The position numbers were made by a program, and so were the translations under genes. A stretch of DNA of 64,000 nt from Mesonia mobilis DSM 19841. GTDB taxonomy: Bacteria > Bacteroidota > Bacteroidia > Flavobacteriales > Flavobacteriaceae. Below are positions 8,512 to 17,155 of this stretch, piece after piece. Within the stretch, counting starts at the first letter, position 1. Each line of letters begins with the position of its first letter. A model generated the notes under the pieces. It was not told the DNA's origin, did no database searches, and saw only the letters and a list, made by a program, of their open reading frames with translations. The stretch lies in NCBI RefSeq assembly GCF_000423405.1, contig NZ_AUHX01000008.1:124001-188000 (forward strand). Direction: 5' to 3'.

Positions 8512-9120
8512 TTACTTTTTACCGCGAAGTACCGGGTTTAACTCGTCGTCGTTATACATTTTCATCTGCTTATAGACTTTCATGTATTTATCGCCGTTTT
8601 CAATATCTTGTAAAAGCTGATTAATAGCTGTCGATAAATCTACACGTTGTTCTAACAACACATCTAACTTTGCTTTACAAGCCATTTGGTGCTCTTGCGA
8701 GGCATCCTCTCTTGTAGCCTCTTCATTCATATGATAAATTTTCAACGCAAGAATAGAAAGCCTGTCTACGCCCCACGCAGGACTTTCGGTGTTGATCGTC
8801 GCCGTTTCTTTTGGCGTTACCGCTTTATATTTTTCAAGAAAATAGCTGTCGATATATTCCACCATATCGGTACGATCTTGATTAGAAGCATCGATTTGGC
8901 GCTTCAGTTTTAAAGCAGAAACAGGATCAATTTCAGGATCACGAATAATATCTTCGTAATGCCACTGCACGGTATCTATCCAACATTTTCTGTATAACAA
9001 ATGTTCTAAAAGTTGTGTTTCGTTATCATAAGGATTTTCGAACGGCTGCTCTACCGTATTGATCACATGATATTTTTCTATAACTTCTTGAAATATTTTA
9101 TTCGCTTTATCTGAAAACAT
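8512..9120 (-). CDS. DUF4254 protein
   Basis: A 202-residue, largely helical, acidic soluble protein with the conserved opening 'W-x-T-V-Q-W-H-x-E-D' (here WIDTVQWHYEDIIRDP) and an SILALKIYHM segment, which identify DUF4254. The family has no established biochemistry. It is found almost always in Bacteroidetes next to GT9 glycosyltransferases, as here, so a role in lipopolysaccharide core synthesis is a reasonable guess. No signal peptide or membrane segment is seen. The gene starts 6 bases downstream of the methylase and may be cotranscribed with it. Confidence 0.75.
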   Translation of the reverse strand: MFSDKANKIFQEVIEKYHVINTVEQPFENPYDNETQLLEHLLYRKCWIDTVQWHYEDIIRDPEIDPVSALKLKRQIDASNQDRTDMVEYIDSYFLEKYKAVTPKETATINTESPAWGVDRLSILALKIYHMNEEATREDASQEHQMACKAKLDVLLEQRVDLSTAINQLLQDIENGDKYMKVYKQMKMYNDDELNPVLRGKK

Positions 9121-9126
9121 ATTTTT

Positions 9127-10125
9127 TTATTTTTCTAAAATGTGTAAATATTCTATCGTTTGGTTGGCTTTATGATTTCGGTTTTCGGTTTTATCGGCTT
9201 TAAAACGTTGGTAGTTTTTGGTTGCCAAACTATACTTCCCATACTTGCTCATAATTGCCTTAATTTCTTCGGGCGGCATTAAACCTTCATTATTATAACT
9301 CAAAAAGATATAAGAAAATTTTGCCTGTTTGATCAAATCTTCAAACTCGGCAGCCACTTCTCTCTTTTTGCAATAGGTCGATCGGTAATAATCGCGTAAT
9401 CCGGTTTTGCCTTTAGGTGCAAAGGTATCATATTTTGCGATAGTAGTAAGCAAATGATAGTTAGCTCCGTATTGACGCGCATTATACGGCGGATCTAAAT
9501 ATAAAATATCGCCTTCTATCTGCTGAATAAGTTGATTAGCATCTTCCTGAAAAACCTGATTTTGCTGACTCGTTTTTACAAATTCTGCCGGCTGAATGAC
9601 TAATGGTTTTGCTGCGGAAGTTTTTATTTTCTTTAAAAAAGCTCCGTAAACTGAAGCGGTATTTGCCACTTTATCGGCACTTTCTAATAAGGAGGCTAAC
9701 AGAAAGTAATACAGTTCTGCTGAAATTTCTTCGGAAGTCTTCCAACGTTCAATTTGTTGGCGACAAGCATTGATTTTTTCAGCATTGGCTTGTGAGAAAA
9801 AAAGACGTTCGGCTTTACCATTTTCTCCGTATTCTTCAGCAATAAATCCCTTTGTACCGTCTAATTCATTCAATTGCTGAATATAATTTTCTGCGGAAGC
9901 AATTTCTTGATGATTTTCAATATAATTCTTCAGCAATACAAAACTGTAAAACTCTACATCGTTTGCCATTACTTGCTTCACGAACGGCTTAAATGTTCTG
10001 CCAACAATACCGGTTCCGGCAAAAAGATCGCAAAACGAAAGTTCTTGTAATGGCGACTTTACCGTGTTTTGCACGACTTCTACAATCCAAGAAGAAAGTT
10101 TGTTTTTAGAGCCTATGTAATTCAT
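9127..10125 (-). CDS. D12-class DNA N6-adenine methyltransferase
   Basis: A 332-residue methylase. The SAM-binding motif is D33-L-F-A-G-T-G, the N-terminal D12-class block is NYIGSKNKL, and the catalytic motif is D211-P-P-Y, typical of enzymes that methylate the exocyclic amino group of adenine. Solitary Dam enzymes have this fold, but here the start codon overlaps the stop of the preceding gene (ATGA). That preceding protein carries PD-(D/E)XK-like residues, so the pair looks like a type II restriction-modification system in which this is the protective methylase. Some D12 methylases start with the same NYIGSK block. Target specificity cannot be read from sequence. Confidence 0.88.
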   Translation of the reverse strand: MNYIGSKNKLSSWIVEVVQNTVKSPLQELSFCDLFAGTGIVGRTFKPFVKQVMANDVEFYSFVLLKNYIENHQEIASAENYIQQLNELDGTKGFIAEEYGENGKAERLFFSQANAEKINACRQQIERWKTSEEISAELYYFLLASLLESADKVANTASVYGAFLKKIKTSAAKPLVIQPAEFVKTSQQNQVFQEDANQLIQQIEGDILYLDPPYNARQYGANYHLLTTIAKYDTFAPKGKTGLRDYYRSTYCKKREVAAEFEDLIKQAKFSYIFLSYNNEGLMPPEEIKAIMSKYGKYSLATKNYQRFKADKTENRNHKANQTIEYLHILEK

Positions 10126-10760
10126 TTAATCGCCCAAATTATATCAGAAACAATAGTGTTTCCGTTGAATTGAAGTTGCTGTAATTTTGAAGCGTCAAAG
10201 GTAGAAACATATTTTTGAATGCATTGTTTTAACAGGTCGATTTCTGCTTTTAATTTCCAATGTTCGCCATCATCTGCATAAACCATGATAAACAAACGAT
10301 TTTCGTAATGTTCACGTTGTTGTTTGCTTTGGTTTTTATACAACCAATACAAAAGCTCTTCGTGATGGTTTTGTGCGTAGTATAAAGTTTGCTGAAAACC
10401 TGAAGGAAAAACCGAGGTTTTATGGTCAAAATCGATTCCGCGTAAATTAAAATCGACCAGTCGATCTTTATGATTTATCGATGGCGTTACGCCTTCAATT
10501 TCTGTAAAAATTTGTTCAACAGCCATCGCGCTCCAAAAGTTAAACCAGCGATTGGCCGCATAATTAAATAATTCTCGTTTATCAAGTTGGTAAGCTTCAA
10601 CAGTAGCTTTCATGGCTTCTACCACCACATTCCAGTCAGAAAATCTATAGATAAAATTGGTATAGGCATCCCATTCATCATTTTGCTTTTTACCCCATTG
10701 GTAAGGGTAAGCTAAACGTTGTTGTAATTGATGCTGAAGATTTTCTAGATCTAAATTCAC
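10122..10760 (-). CDS. Putative type II restriction endonuclease (PD-(D/E)XK-like), methylase partner
   Basis: I do not recognise this family by name. From a GTG at 10760 the protein has 212 residues, no membrane segment and many aromatic residues. A helix carrying E82 (WSAMAVEQIF) is followed by D103 (RLVDF) and, nine residues later, D112-H113-K114 (GIDFDHKTS). That order and spacing is what a PD-(D/E)XK nuclease core requires. The stop overlaps the adenine-methylase start (ATGA), as in many restriction-modification pairs. The GTG overlaps the stop of DUF6427 as GTGA, which favours it over an ATG at 10826 that would translate 66 further bases inside the DUF6427 gene. The nuclease role is inferred from motif and context; it could also be a different methylase-associated protein. 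Confidence 0.55.
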   Translation of the reverse strand: MNLDLENLQHQLQQRLAYPYQWGKKQNDEWDAYTNFIYRFSDWNVVVEAMKATVEAYQLDKRELFNYAANRWFNFWSAMAVEQIFTEIEGVTPSINHKDRLVDFNLRGIDFDHKTSVFPSGFQQTLYYAQNHHEELLYWLYKNQSKQQREHYENRLFIMVYADDGEHWKLKAEIDLLKQCIQKYVSTFDASKLQQLQFNGNTIVSDIIWAIK

Positions 10761-11686
10761 GAAGCGATAAACGGTACGATAAGCGTTAATACCAATAAAG
10801 ATATTAATAAAATTTCTTTCAGCCATTTTTCGCCTTTCTGCTCAAAATAATTAGCGCCGATTACACAAACCGGAAGAATGAAAAACAGTAATTCTGCTCC
10901 GTTTTTTTCATTTGAAAAAATCACTACAAATATCGAAAGCAACCAGGTGATCGTGATGATGTAAAGCGTATATTTTGTTTTTCGGGTGGCTTTTTGAATA
11001 GTTTTAAAGTAAGTGAAAAGCGACCATAAGGTAAAAGCCAACAAGACACTTAACGGAATTAAAATAGAAAATTGATGATAACTTGTAAAATCTAAAGAAG
11101 GATAACTGAAATACGAAATCGGGTTAAAAAACTGATCAAAAACCAGCAAATTAAAACTCGTTTTCAGGATAAAAACACTCATCAATGCAAAAAAAGGAAT
11201 GAGCCAATTTTTGAAATCTTGCAGCGCGTAAAATAAAATCCCAATAAACGGGAGAATCAAAAACCAGATACTTTCCGGATAGAAAAGAAAGGCGATCCCG
11301 ATCCAAAAAGAAGCATCAAAAATTTTTCGTTTTATATAAAGACCTGAGCGTAAACTTACAATTCTACGTAAAGCCAGGAGTATAAAAACACTTGCAATGA
11401 TAATTTCTCCAGCTTGTAAAATGGGAAGAAATATGACTGTAAATACGGCAAAAAGAAAAATAGTGAAGGTGTTTTTTTTGGTGACTTCGTTTCTTTTTAC
11501 AATAAAATTAATGAGTTCCATTAAAAACAAATAGGCTACTAATAAACCTATTTTTAAAAATATTTCTGCAAGCGAATAGAAAGCTTCAGCAATAAAAAAG
11601 TTGGCTACCAAAAAATAAAAAGACATAAAAAGCCCTACTAAAACGAAATTGATAGGCTTAGATTTCTTAAAAAAGCTTGCTAGCAT
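10757..11686 (-). CDS. DUF6427-like polytopic membrane protein
   Basis: A 309-residue inner-membrane protein with about 8-10 hydrophobic segments, opening MLASFFKKSKPINFVLVGLF. It matches my memory of a flavobacterial membrane family (DUF6427) found beside purD and a small DUF6341 gene, exactly as here. No catalytic motif is visible and no function is known. Its TGA stop overlaps the probable GTG start of the putative nuclease gene, so downstream translation may be coupled. It is divergent from the DUF6341 gene with only 48 bases between the start codons. Confidence 0.65.
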   Translation of the reverse strand: MLASFFKKSKPINFVLVGLFMSFYFLVANFFIAEAFYSLAEIFLKIGLLVAYLFLMELINFIVKRNEVTKKNTFTIFLFAVFTVIFLPILQAGEIIIASVFILLALRRIVSLRSGLYIKRKIFDASFWIGIAFLFYPESIWFLILPFIGILFYALQDFKNWLIPFFALMSVFILKTSFNLLVFDQFFNPISYFSYPSLDFTSYHQFSILIPLSVLLAFTLWSLFTYFKTIQKATRKTKYTLYIITITWLLSIFVVIFSNEKNGAELLFFILPVCVIGANYFEQKGEKWLKEILLISLLVLTLIVPFIAS

Positions 11687-11698
11687 TGACTAATTTTT

Positions 11699-11706
11699 TA
11701 CTTTTG
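11699..11706 (+). promoter_or_regulatory. Putative -7 element of the DUF6341 gene
   Basis: TACTTTTG matches TAnnTTTG and lies about 28 bases before the ATG at 11735, inside the 48-base divergent intergenic gap. Confidence 0.4.
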
Positions 11707-11734
11707 TAATCTAAATATATTAAAGTTCACTCTA

Positions 11735-11980
11735 ATGAAAGACTTTTTAGAACTTATACAATCTTTATTTGAAGACGTTTTATTCGTACCGTTTCACGCG
11801 TTAAGAGAATTAGAATTAGAAAGCTGGTTTGCAGCTAACGCCTTAAACTGGGTGTTTATGCTTATCGCTTTTGTAGCTTTTATCTTCTGGATGAAGCAGT
11901 TAAAGAAATTTAACGACAACAACGAAGAGAACAGAGACGCTAAAGCACACGGATTTTTAGGAAAAAACGCTGAAGTTTAA
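11735..11980 (+). CDS. Small single-pass membrane protein (DUF6341-like)
   Basis: An 81-residue protein with an amphipathic N-terminal half, one membrane segment (about residues 36-53, [19 protein letters not shown]) and a charged, Asn/Glu-rich tail. It resembles a flavobacterial family of unknown function that accompanies DUF6427 and purD (recalled as DUF6341, sometimes mislabelled uracil phosphoribosyltransferase). The sequence itself shows no enzyme domain. Its TAA stop shares the bases TTAA with the stop of purD on the opposite strand. Confidence 0.65.
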   Translation: MKDFLELIQSLFEDVLFVPFHALRELELESWFAANALNWVFMLIAFVAFIFWMKQLKKFNDNNEENRDAKAHGFLGKNAEV

Positions 11981-13251
11981 TTCAGGTCTTTTCCTAAGTC
12001 TTTACGATAATACATCTTATCAAAATGAAGTTTTTCTACATTTTGGTAAGATTTTTTTAGTGCCTTAGTGTAATCTTCTCCAAATGAAGTGATCGCAATT
12101 ACGCGGCCTCCATTGGTAACTACTTTTCCGTTTTCTTCTTTTGTTCCGGCGTGAAAAACGATGGAGTCTTCAATCGTATCTATTCCGGTAATTTCTTTTC
12201 CTTTTTCGTAAGCTTCAGGATAACCACCAGAAACTGTCATTACCGTCGTTGCGGCTCTTTCATCTATTTCTAACGTAGCTTCATCTAATTTTTCATCGGC
12301 CACTTTCGATAATAATTCTACTAAATCAGATTTTATTCTTGGTAAAACCACTTCCGTTTCCGGGTCGCCCATTCGTACGTTGTACTCAATCACATACGGA
12401 TTGTCTTCCACCTTAATTAAACCAATAAATACAAAACCTTTGTACTCGATCTTTTCTTCTTGTAAACCATTGATCGTTGGTTTTACAATACGCTCTTCTA
12501 TTTTTTGCATCAAAGCTTCATCTGCAAACGGAACCGGAGAAATTGCTCCCATTCCACCAGTATTTAAACCGGTATCGCCTTCACCAATTCGCTTATAATC
12601 TTTTGCGGTTGGTAATATCTTATAATTTTTACCATCGGTGAGTACAAAAACGCTCAATTCTATTCCGTCTAAAAATTCTTCGATCACCACTGTTTTGCTG
12701 GCATCTCCAAATTTTTCGTTGGTAAGCATATTTTCTAATTCTGTTTTTGCTTCCGCTAGATCTTCTAGAATTAAAACTCCTTTTCCGGCAGCTAAACCGT
12801 CGGCTTTTAAAACATAGGGCGCTTTTAAGGATTCTAAAAACTTTTTACCGGCTTCTACGCTTTCTTTGGTAAAGCTTTCGTATGCTGCCGTCGGTATGTT
12901 GTGCATCGCCATAAATTCTTTGGCGCGTTCTTTACTGCCTTCTAACAAAGCTCCTTTTTTAGAAGGACCAATAATTTTAATATTCTTTAAAGCTGAATCT
13001 TGCTGAAAGAAATCGTAAATACCTTGTACTAAAGGATCTTCTGGTCCTACAACCACCATCTGAATATCTTTCTCAAGCACCGTTTTTTTAATCGCTTCAA
13101 AATCGGTTACGCTTAACGAAATATTTTCTGCAATTTCGCTTGTTCCTGCATTACCGGGAGCTACATAAAGTTTTTCACATTGTTCACTTTGTGCGATCTT
13201 ATAAGCAAAAGTATGCTCTCTACCACCGGAACCTAAGACAAGAATATTCAT
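11977..13251 (-). CDS. purD: Phosphoribosylamine-glycine ligase
   Basis: A 424-residue ATP-grasp enzyme. The N-terminus [20 protein letters not shown], the PGNAGT motif, the [12 protein letters not shown] segment and the ATP-grasp region around [10 protein letters not shown] are those of PurD. It joins 5-phosphoribosylamine and glycine to form GAR, the second step of purine synthesis, in the cytoplasm. The length is normal. It is transcribed towards the small DUF6341 gene, with which it shares a TTAA double stop. No other pur gene is present. Confidence 0.97.
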   Translation of the reverse strand: MNILVLGSGGREHTFAYKIAQSEQCEKLYVAPGNAGTSEIAENISLSVTDFEAIKKTVLEKDIQMVVVGPEDPLVQGIYDFFQQDSALKNIKIIGPSKKGALLEGSKERAKEFMAMHNIPTAAYESFTKESVEAGKKFLESLKAPYVLKADGLAAGKGVLILEDLAEAKTELENMLTNEKFGDASKTVVIEEFLDGIELSVFVLTDGKNYKILPTAKDYKRIGEGDTGLNTGGMGAISPVPFADEALMQKIEERIVKPTINGLQEEKIEYKGFVFIGLIKVEDNPYVIEYNVRMGDPETEVVLPRIKSDLVELLSKVADEKLDEATLEIDERAATTVMTVSGGYPEAYEKGKEITGIDTIEDSIVFHAGTKEENGKVVTNGGRVIAITSFGEDYTKALKKSYQNVEKLHFDKMYYRKDLGKDLN

Positions 13252-13275
13252 ATTTTAAAATTTTATTAGGAGCTC

Positions 13276-13283
13276 CAAAAATA
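13276..13283 (-). promoter_or_regulatory. Putative -7 element of purD
   Basis: On the minus strand this reads TATTTTTG, matching TAnnTTTG, about 25 bases before the purD start codon in the gap to the divergent PaaK-like gene. Confidence 0.4.
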
Positions 13284-13330
13284 AATGTTTGTAAATTGAC
13301 GCCCTAATGTTTTTATAAAAAATAAGTAGA

Positions 13331-14638
13331 TTGAATTGGTTTGATTTTACATTGAAATTAAAAGGTTTTCCTATTGAAGAAGCCAAAAAGCATTTAGAGA
13401 AAATCCAAGCCATTCCTGAAGCTGAATATGCTAATTATATTGAAGAGAAGAAACAGGAGATTTTAGATTTTCATCTTCAGCATAATTCATTTTACAAAGA
13501 CTTATTAAAAAACAAGAAAGTTGAAAAGTGGGAAGATTTACCGATTCTTACCAAAAAAGATCTTCAGCAACCGCTTAAAAACCGTTTAAGTGAAGGTTAT
13601 ACAGAAAAAAATGTTTACGTAAATAAGACTTCAGGCTCAAGTGGGCATCCATTTGTATTTGCCAAAGATAAATTCTGTCACGCACTTACCTGGTCGGTAA
13701 TATTTGATCGATTTGGTTGGTTTGGGTTAGATTTTAACTCGTCATTTCAGGCACGTTTTTATGGCATTCCACTTGATAAAATCGGATATTATAAAGAGCG
13801 TTTAAAAGATAAAATGGCGACTCGCTATCGCTTTCCTATTTTTAATTTAAGTGACGAAAAACTCGAAAGTTTTTTAGCTGAATTTTACAAAAAGAAATTC
13901 GACTATATTAATGGTTACACAAGTTCTATAGAATTATTCGCTAAATTTCTTCAGAAGAAAAATATTATTTTGAAAGATATTTGTCCGACTCTAAAAGTCT
14001 GCATCGTTACGAGTGAAATGCTTTTTCCCGATACCAAGGCGCTTTTAGAAAAACAATTCGGAATTCCTGTAGTGAATGAATATGGAGCAAGCGAACTCGA
14101 TCTATTGGCTTTTCAGAATCCGCAGGATCAATGGGTGCTCAACACCGAAACCTTATTTATTGAAATTGTAAATGAAGAAGGTGAAGTTTTACCACATGGA
14201 GAAGAAGGGAAAATAGTAGTCACATCTCTTTACAATAAAGCGCATCCTTTTATTCGGTATGATTTGGGAGATATTGGAATTATCGATGCCAAAAGTACTG
14301 CCAAGCAACAATTCTTACAAAAACTTACCGGAAGAACCAATGACGTCGCCACCTTACCTAGCGGAAAAGTAGTTCCCGGACTTACCTTTTATTACGTCAC
14401 CAAAAGTATTATTGAAGATAGTGGTGAAGTAAAAGAGTTTGTGATTAAACAAACCGAAGCCAATTCGTTTGAAATCACCTATGTGGCTTCAGCTACTATT
14501 TCAGTAGAAAAAGAAAATGAAATAAAGACTGCTATTGAAAAATATCTTGAAAAAGGCTTAAGTCTTCAATTGAAAAGAGTTGATGTTTTACAACGTAAAA
14601 AAAGTGGCAAATTGAAGCAATTTGAATCTTTAGTATGA
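13331..14638 (+). CDS. PaaK/CapK-like adenylate-forming ligase of the polysaccharide locus
   Basis: A 435-residue member of the phenylacetate-CoA ligase superfamily. The AMP-binding loop is NKTSGSSGHPF, the second core motif is EYGASELD, and RYDLGDIG precedes the hinge; a C-terminal lid domain follows. Homologues (CapK type) occur in capsule and exopolysaccharide clusters and are thought to activate a carboxylic acid for decoration. The gene overlaps the following glycosyltransferase by ATGA, tying it to the polymer locus. The start is a TTG at 13331: a stop lies four codons upstream and no ATG intervenes, and the MNWFDFTLKLKGFP opening looks family-like. The substrate is unknown. Confidence 0.8.
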   Translation: MNWFDFTLKLKGFPIEEAKKHLEKIQAIPEAEYANYIEEKKQEILDFHLQHNSFYKDLLKNKKVEKWEDLPILTKKDLQQPLKNRLSEGYTEKNVYVNKTSGSSGHPFVFAKDKFCHALTWSVIFDRFGWFGLDFNSSFQARFYGIPLDKIGYYKERLKDKMATRYRFPIFNLSDEKLESFLAEFYKKKFDYINGYTSSIELFAKFLQKKNIILKDICPTLKVCIVTSEMLFPDTKALLEKQFGIPVVNEYGASELDLLAFQNPQDQWVLNTETLFIEIVNEEGEVLPHGEEGKIVVTSLYNKAHPFIRYDLGDIGIIDAKSTAKQQFLQKLTGRTNDVATLPSGKVVPGLTFYYVTKSIIEDSGEVKEFVIKQTEANSFEITYVASATISVEKENEIKTAIEKYLEKGLSLQLKRVDVLQRKKSGKLKQFESLV

Positions 14639-15807
14639 AAAAAATTACCATCATTACCAATTATTTTCCTCCAGAAACCGGTGCCGCCTCTAACCGAATT
14701 GCGAAATTAGCATTAGGTTTACAAGAACGTGGCTTTAAAGTTTCGGTAATTTGCCCTTTACCCAATTACCCTAAAGGGAAAATTTTTGAAGGTTATCAAG
14801 GAAAAACTTCTGTAACAGAAAATTATCAAGGTATTGAAGTGATTCGACTTTGGGTTTATGCCAATAATTCTGAAAATAAGTTTAAGCGTTTATTGGGAAT
14901 GGTTTCTTTCTCAATAAGTTTCTTTATCTTCGGCTTATTTAAAAATAGAAAGATTGCAAAAACGGTGGTAATTCAAAGTCCGCCATTAATTATAGCGCAC
15001 GCAGCCTTACGTTTTCTCTCTAAAAAGAAAAGAAACCTGATTTTAAATGTTTCCGATATATGGCCTTCTGCAGGTTATGAACTCGGCGCCATCCAAAAAG
15101 GTAGAGCTTACGATATTTTAGAAAAAATTGAAAAATATAATTACCAAAAACCTCAACTAGTTTTAGGGCAATCTAAAGAAATTTTAGAACGTGTAAAAAG
15201 CGTGGTTCCGCAGCAAGAAACTTTTCTTTATCGAAACTTTCCACAACCTCCGAAAGAACCTCAACCGGCAAAAGTTTCAGCAGAAAAACCTGTTAAGATC
15301 ATTTATGCTGGACTTTTAGGTATCGCTCAGGGTATTTTAAAACTTTGTGAAGAAATTGAACTTGACGGAGCAGAATTACATATTTATGGTGCCGGAGCAG
15401 AAAAAGAAAAACTAGAAGTTTTTTTAGCTTCTTCTAAAAAACCAATTATCTATCACGGCGAAGTAAAACGTGATGAACTCCTTATTTTGCTCAACGATTT
15501 TGATCTTGCGATCGTGCCTTTAGTGAGAAGTATTTATGGCTCGACACCTTCAAAAATTTATGAAATGGCACATAACAACTTGCCTATAATTTACTTTGCC
15601 GGTGGCGAAGGTGAAGGAGTTATACAAGATAATAATTTAGGATATGTGGTAACACCGGGAGACTTTTCAGCCTTAAATGAATTAATCAAAAATTTAGAGT
15701 TAGTTGAAATTTTTCAACTGAAACAACACCTTAAAGAAACCGCTACCAAAAATTTTAATATTGAAACTCAACTAGATGAATTAAGCCTGAATTTAGCTGA
15801 AATTTAA
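14635..15807 (+). CDS. Glycosyltransferase family 4 (WbuB-like)
   Basis: A 390-residue GT-B enzyme. The N-terminus (TNYFPPETGAASNRIAKLA) and the PNYPKGKIFEGY block are typical of WbuB-type GT4 proteins that add N-acetylated amino sugars in O-antigen and capsule synthesis. The C-terminal half carries the nucleotide-sugar site (STPSKIYEMAHNNLPIIYF). It acts at the cytoplasmic membrane face. Its ATG overlaps the stop of the PaaK-like ligase gene, so the two are probably translated together. It ends in a TTAA double stop shared with the initiating sugar transferase on the other strand. Confidence 0.85.
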   Translation: MKKITIITNYFPPETGAASNRIAKLALGLQERGFKVSVICPLPNYPKGKIFEGYQGKTSVTENYQGIEVIRLWVYANNSENKFKRLLGMVSFSISFFIFGLFKNRKIAKTVVIQSPPLIIAHAALRFLSKKKRNLILNVSDIWPSAGYELGAIQKGRAYDILEKIEKYNYQKPQLVLGQSKEILERVKSVVPQQETFLYRNFPQPPKEPQPAKVSAEKPVKIIYAGLLGIAQGILKLCEEIELDGAELHIYGAGAEKEKLEVFLASSKKPIIYHGEVKRDELLILLNDFDLAIVPLVRSIYGSTPSKIYEMAHNNLPIIYFAGGEGEGVIQDNNLGYVVTPGDFSALNELIKNLELVEIFQLKQHLKETATKNFNIETQLDELSLNLAEI

Positions 15808-17153
15808 TACGCTTTATCTTCTCCTTTTAAGGCGTTAAATACCGTTTGAAAGATAATCTTAATGTCTAAAAGTAAAGACCAGTTTTCTATATAAAAAATA
15901 TCATACTTTACACGGTTTATAATATCATTTTCTGTTTCAACTTCTCCGCGATAACCACTGGTTTGTGCTAGACCCGTAATACCAGGTTTCACAAAATGGC
16001 GAACCATAAATTTATCGATACGTTCGGCATACATGTGTGTATGGCTCACCATATGAGGTCTTGGCCCGACAACAGACATTTCTCCGAACAGTACATTAAT
16101 AAACTGAGGCAACTCATCGATACTGGTTTTTCTTAAGAATTTACCGATTTTTGTTATTCTAACATCATTTCTTCTAACTTGGTTTATGTGGGCATTAGAG
16201 TTTACTCGCATCGATCGGTATTTATAGCAATAAAACTCTTGATAATCTAATCCATTTCTTTTTTGACGGAAAAATACCGGTCCTTTGGACTCTAATCGAA
16301 TTAAAAGCGCTAAGATCGGAGATAACCAAGAAAGTAAACCTATAATTACGATAAGAGATAGAATGATATCAAAGATTCTCTTTACGAACTGATTTAAAGG
16401 ATCTTCAATAGGAATATCTCGTAATGATAATATGGGTAAATAACCGTAATATTCCATTTTTAACTTCCGCGTATATATTTCTTTATTATCGGGAAGAAAT
16501 TTGAGTACTTTAAGGTTATTATCTGAAAAATCTACTAGCTGGTTAATTTCATTATTTTTTAGTGAAGATACCGAACAATATATTTCATCAATATTTTCAT
16601 TTATAATAAACTGAAAACAATCTTCTAAGGATTCTTCGTGATTTAATTTAAATACTGCTTTACATTGATAACCGTATTCAGGATTGTTTTTGAAAAAGTT
16701 GAATAGTTCTTTGGACCTTTTGTTATTTCCGAAAATTACGGTTCTTCTATAATTACCGCCTAACCATTTTCTGTATCTTTTCAAAAGATAAAAAACGGTG
16801 AGCTTAGCTGCGATAATAAGCGTGAATGATTTTACTAGATAAATTAAAACACGATAAGCTGGACGGCTTAGCTCTTCAAAAATCCCAAAGAAAGCAAAAA
16901 CCAGTAAAGAAAAAAGTGCTGCTTGCAAAAAACTAAGCGATACTATTTTAATAACTTTCGTAAATCTATAAATTTCGTAAAACTGAGATTTAATTGAAAG
17001 TATTAACCAACCTGTTGAAATAAATATAGCATAATTGAAATAATCAATTACCCCAAATTTAAATTGAACTGCAAATAAAAGTATAATGGCTAAATCAATA
17101 AGATAAGCCAACGGCCTTAAGTAACCGGAATACCGACCTTGCTTAATGAGCAT
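15804..17153 (-). CDS. Undecaprenyl-phosphate sugar phosphotransferase (WcaJ-like initiating enzyme)
   Basis: A 449-residue polyisoprenyl-phosphate hexose-1-phosphate transferase. The N-terminal half has about four to five membrane segments, then a Rossmann-like cytoplasmic domain (about 135-225). The C-terminal catalytic domain starts at VKRIFDIILSLIVI and contains KYRSMRV, RKTSIDELPQF, VGPRPHMVSH and KPGITGLAQTSGYRG. It transfers the first sugar phosphate to the lipid carrier and so starts each polysaccharide repeat unit at the inner membrane. It is the last gene of a minus-strand run with the UDP-sugar enzymes (2 bases from the decarboxylase gene). Whether the sugar is glucose, galactose or xylose cannot be told. 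Confidence 0.92.
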   Translation of the reverse strand: MLIKQGRYSGYLRPLAYLIDLAIILLFAVQFKFGVIDYFNYAIFISTGWLILSIKSQFYEIYRFTKVIKIVSLSFLQAALFSLLVFAFFGIFEELSRPAYRVLIYLVKSFTLIIAAKLTVFYLLKRYRKWLGGNYRRTVIFGNNKRSKELFNFFKNNPEYGYQCKAVFKLNHEESLEDCFQFIINENIDEIYCSVSSLKNNEINQLVDFSDNNLKVLKFLPDNKEIYTRKLKMEYYGYLPILSLRDIPIEDPLNQFVKRIFDIILSLIVIIGLLSWLSPILALLIRLESKGPVFFRQKRNGLDYQEFYCYKYRSMRVNSNAHINQVRRNDVRITKIGKFLRKTSIDELPQFINVLFGEMSVVGPRPHMVSHTHMYAERIDKFMVRHFVKPGITGLAQTSGYRGEVETENDIINRVKYDIFYIENWSLLLDIKIIFQTVFNALKGEDKAY

Positions 17154-17155
17154 TG

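Noticed and set aside
9127-10125. Methylase as a solitary Dam involved in mismatch repair or cell-cycle control
   Set aside because: It overlaps a gene with nuclease-like residues and has no mut or replication gene beside it; a restriction-modification role fits better, although it is not proven.
13331-14638. PaaK-like ligase together with the PaaE-like reductase as a phenylacetate pathway
   Set aside because: The ligase is fused by overlap to a glycosyltransferase gene and the other paa genes are missing; the two genes are 6 kb apart in different units.
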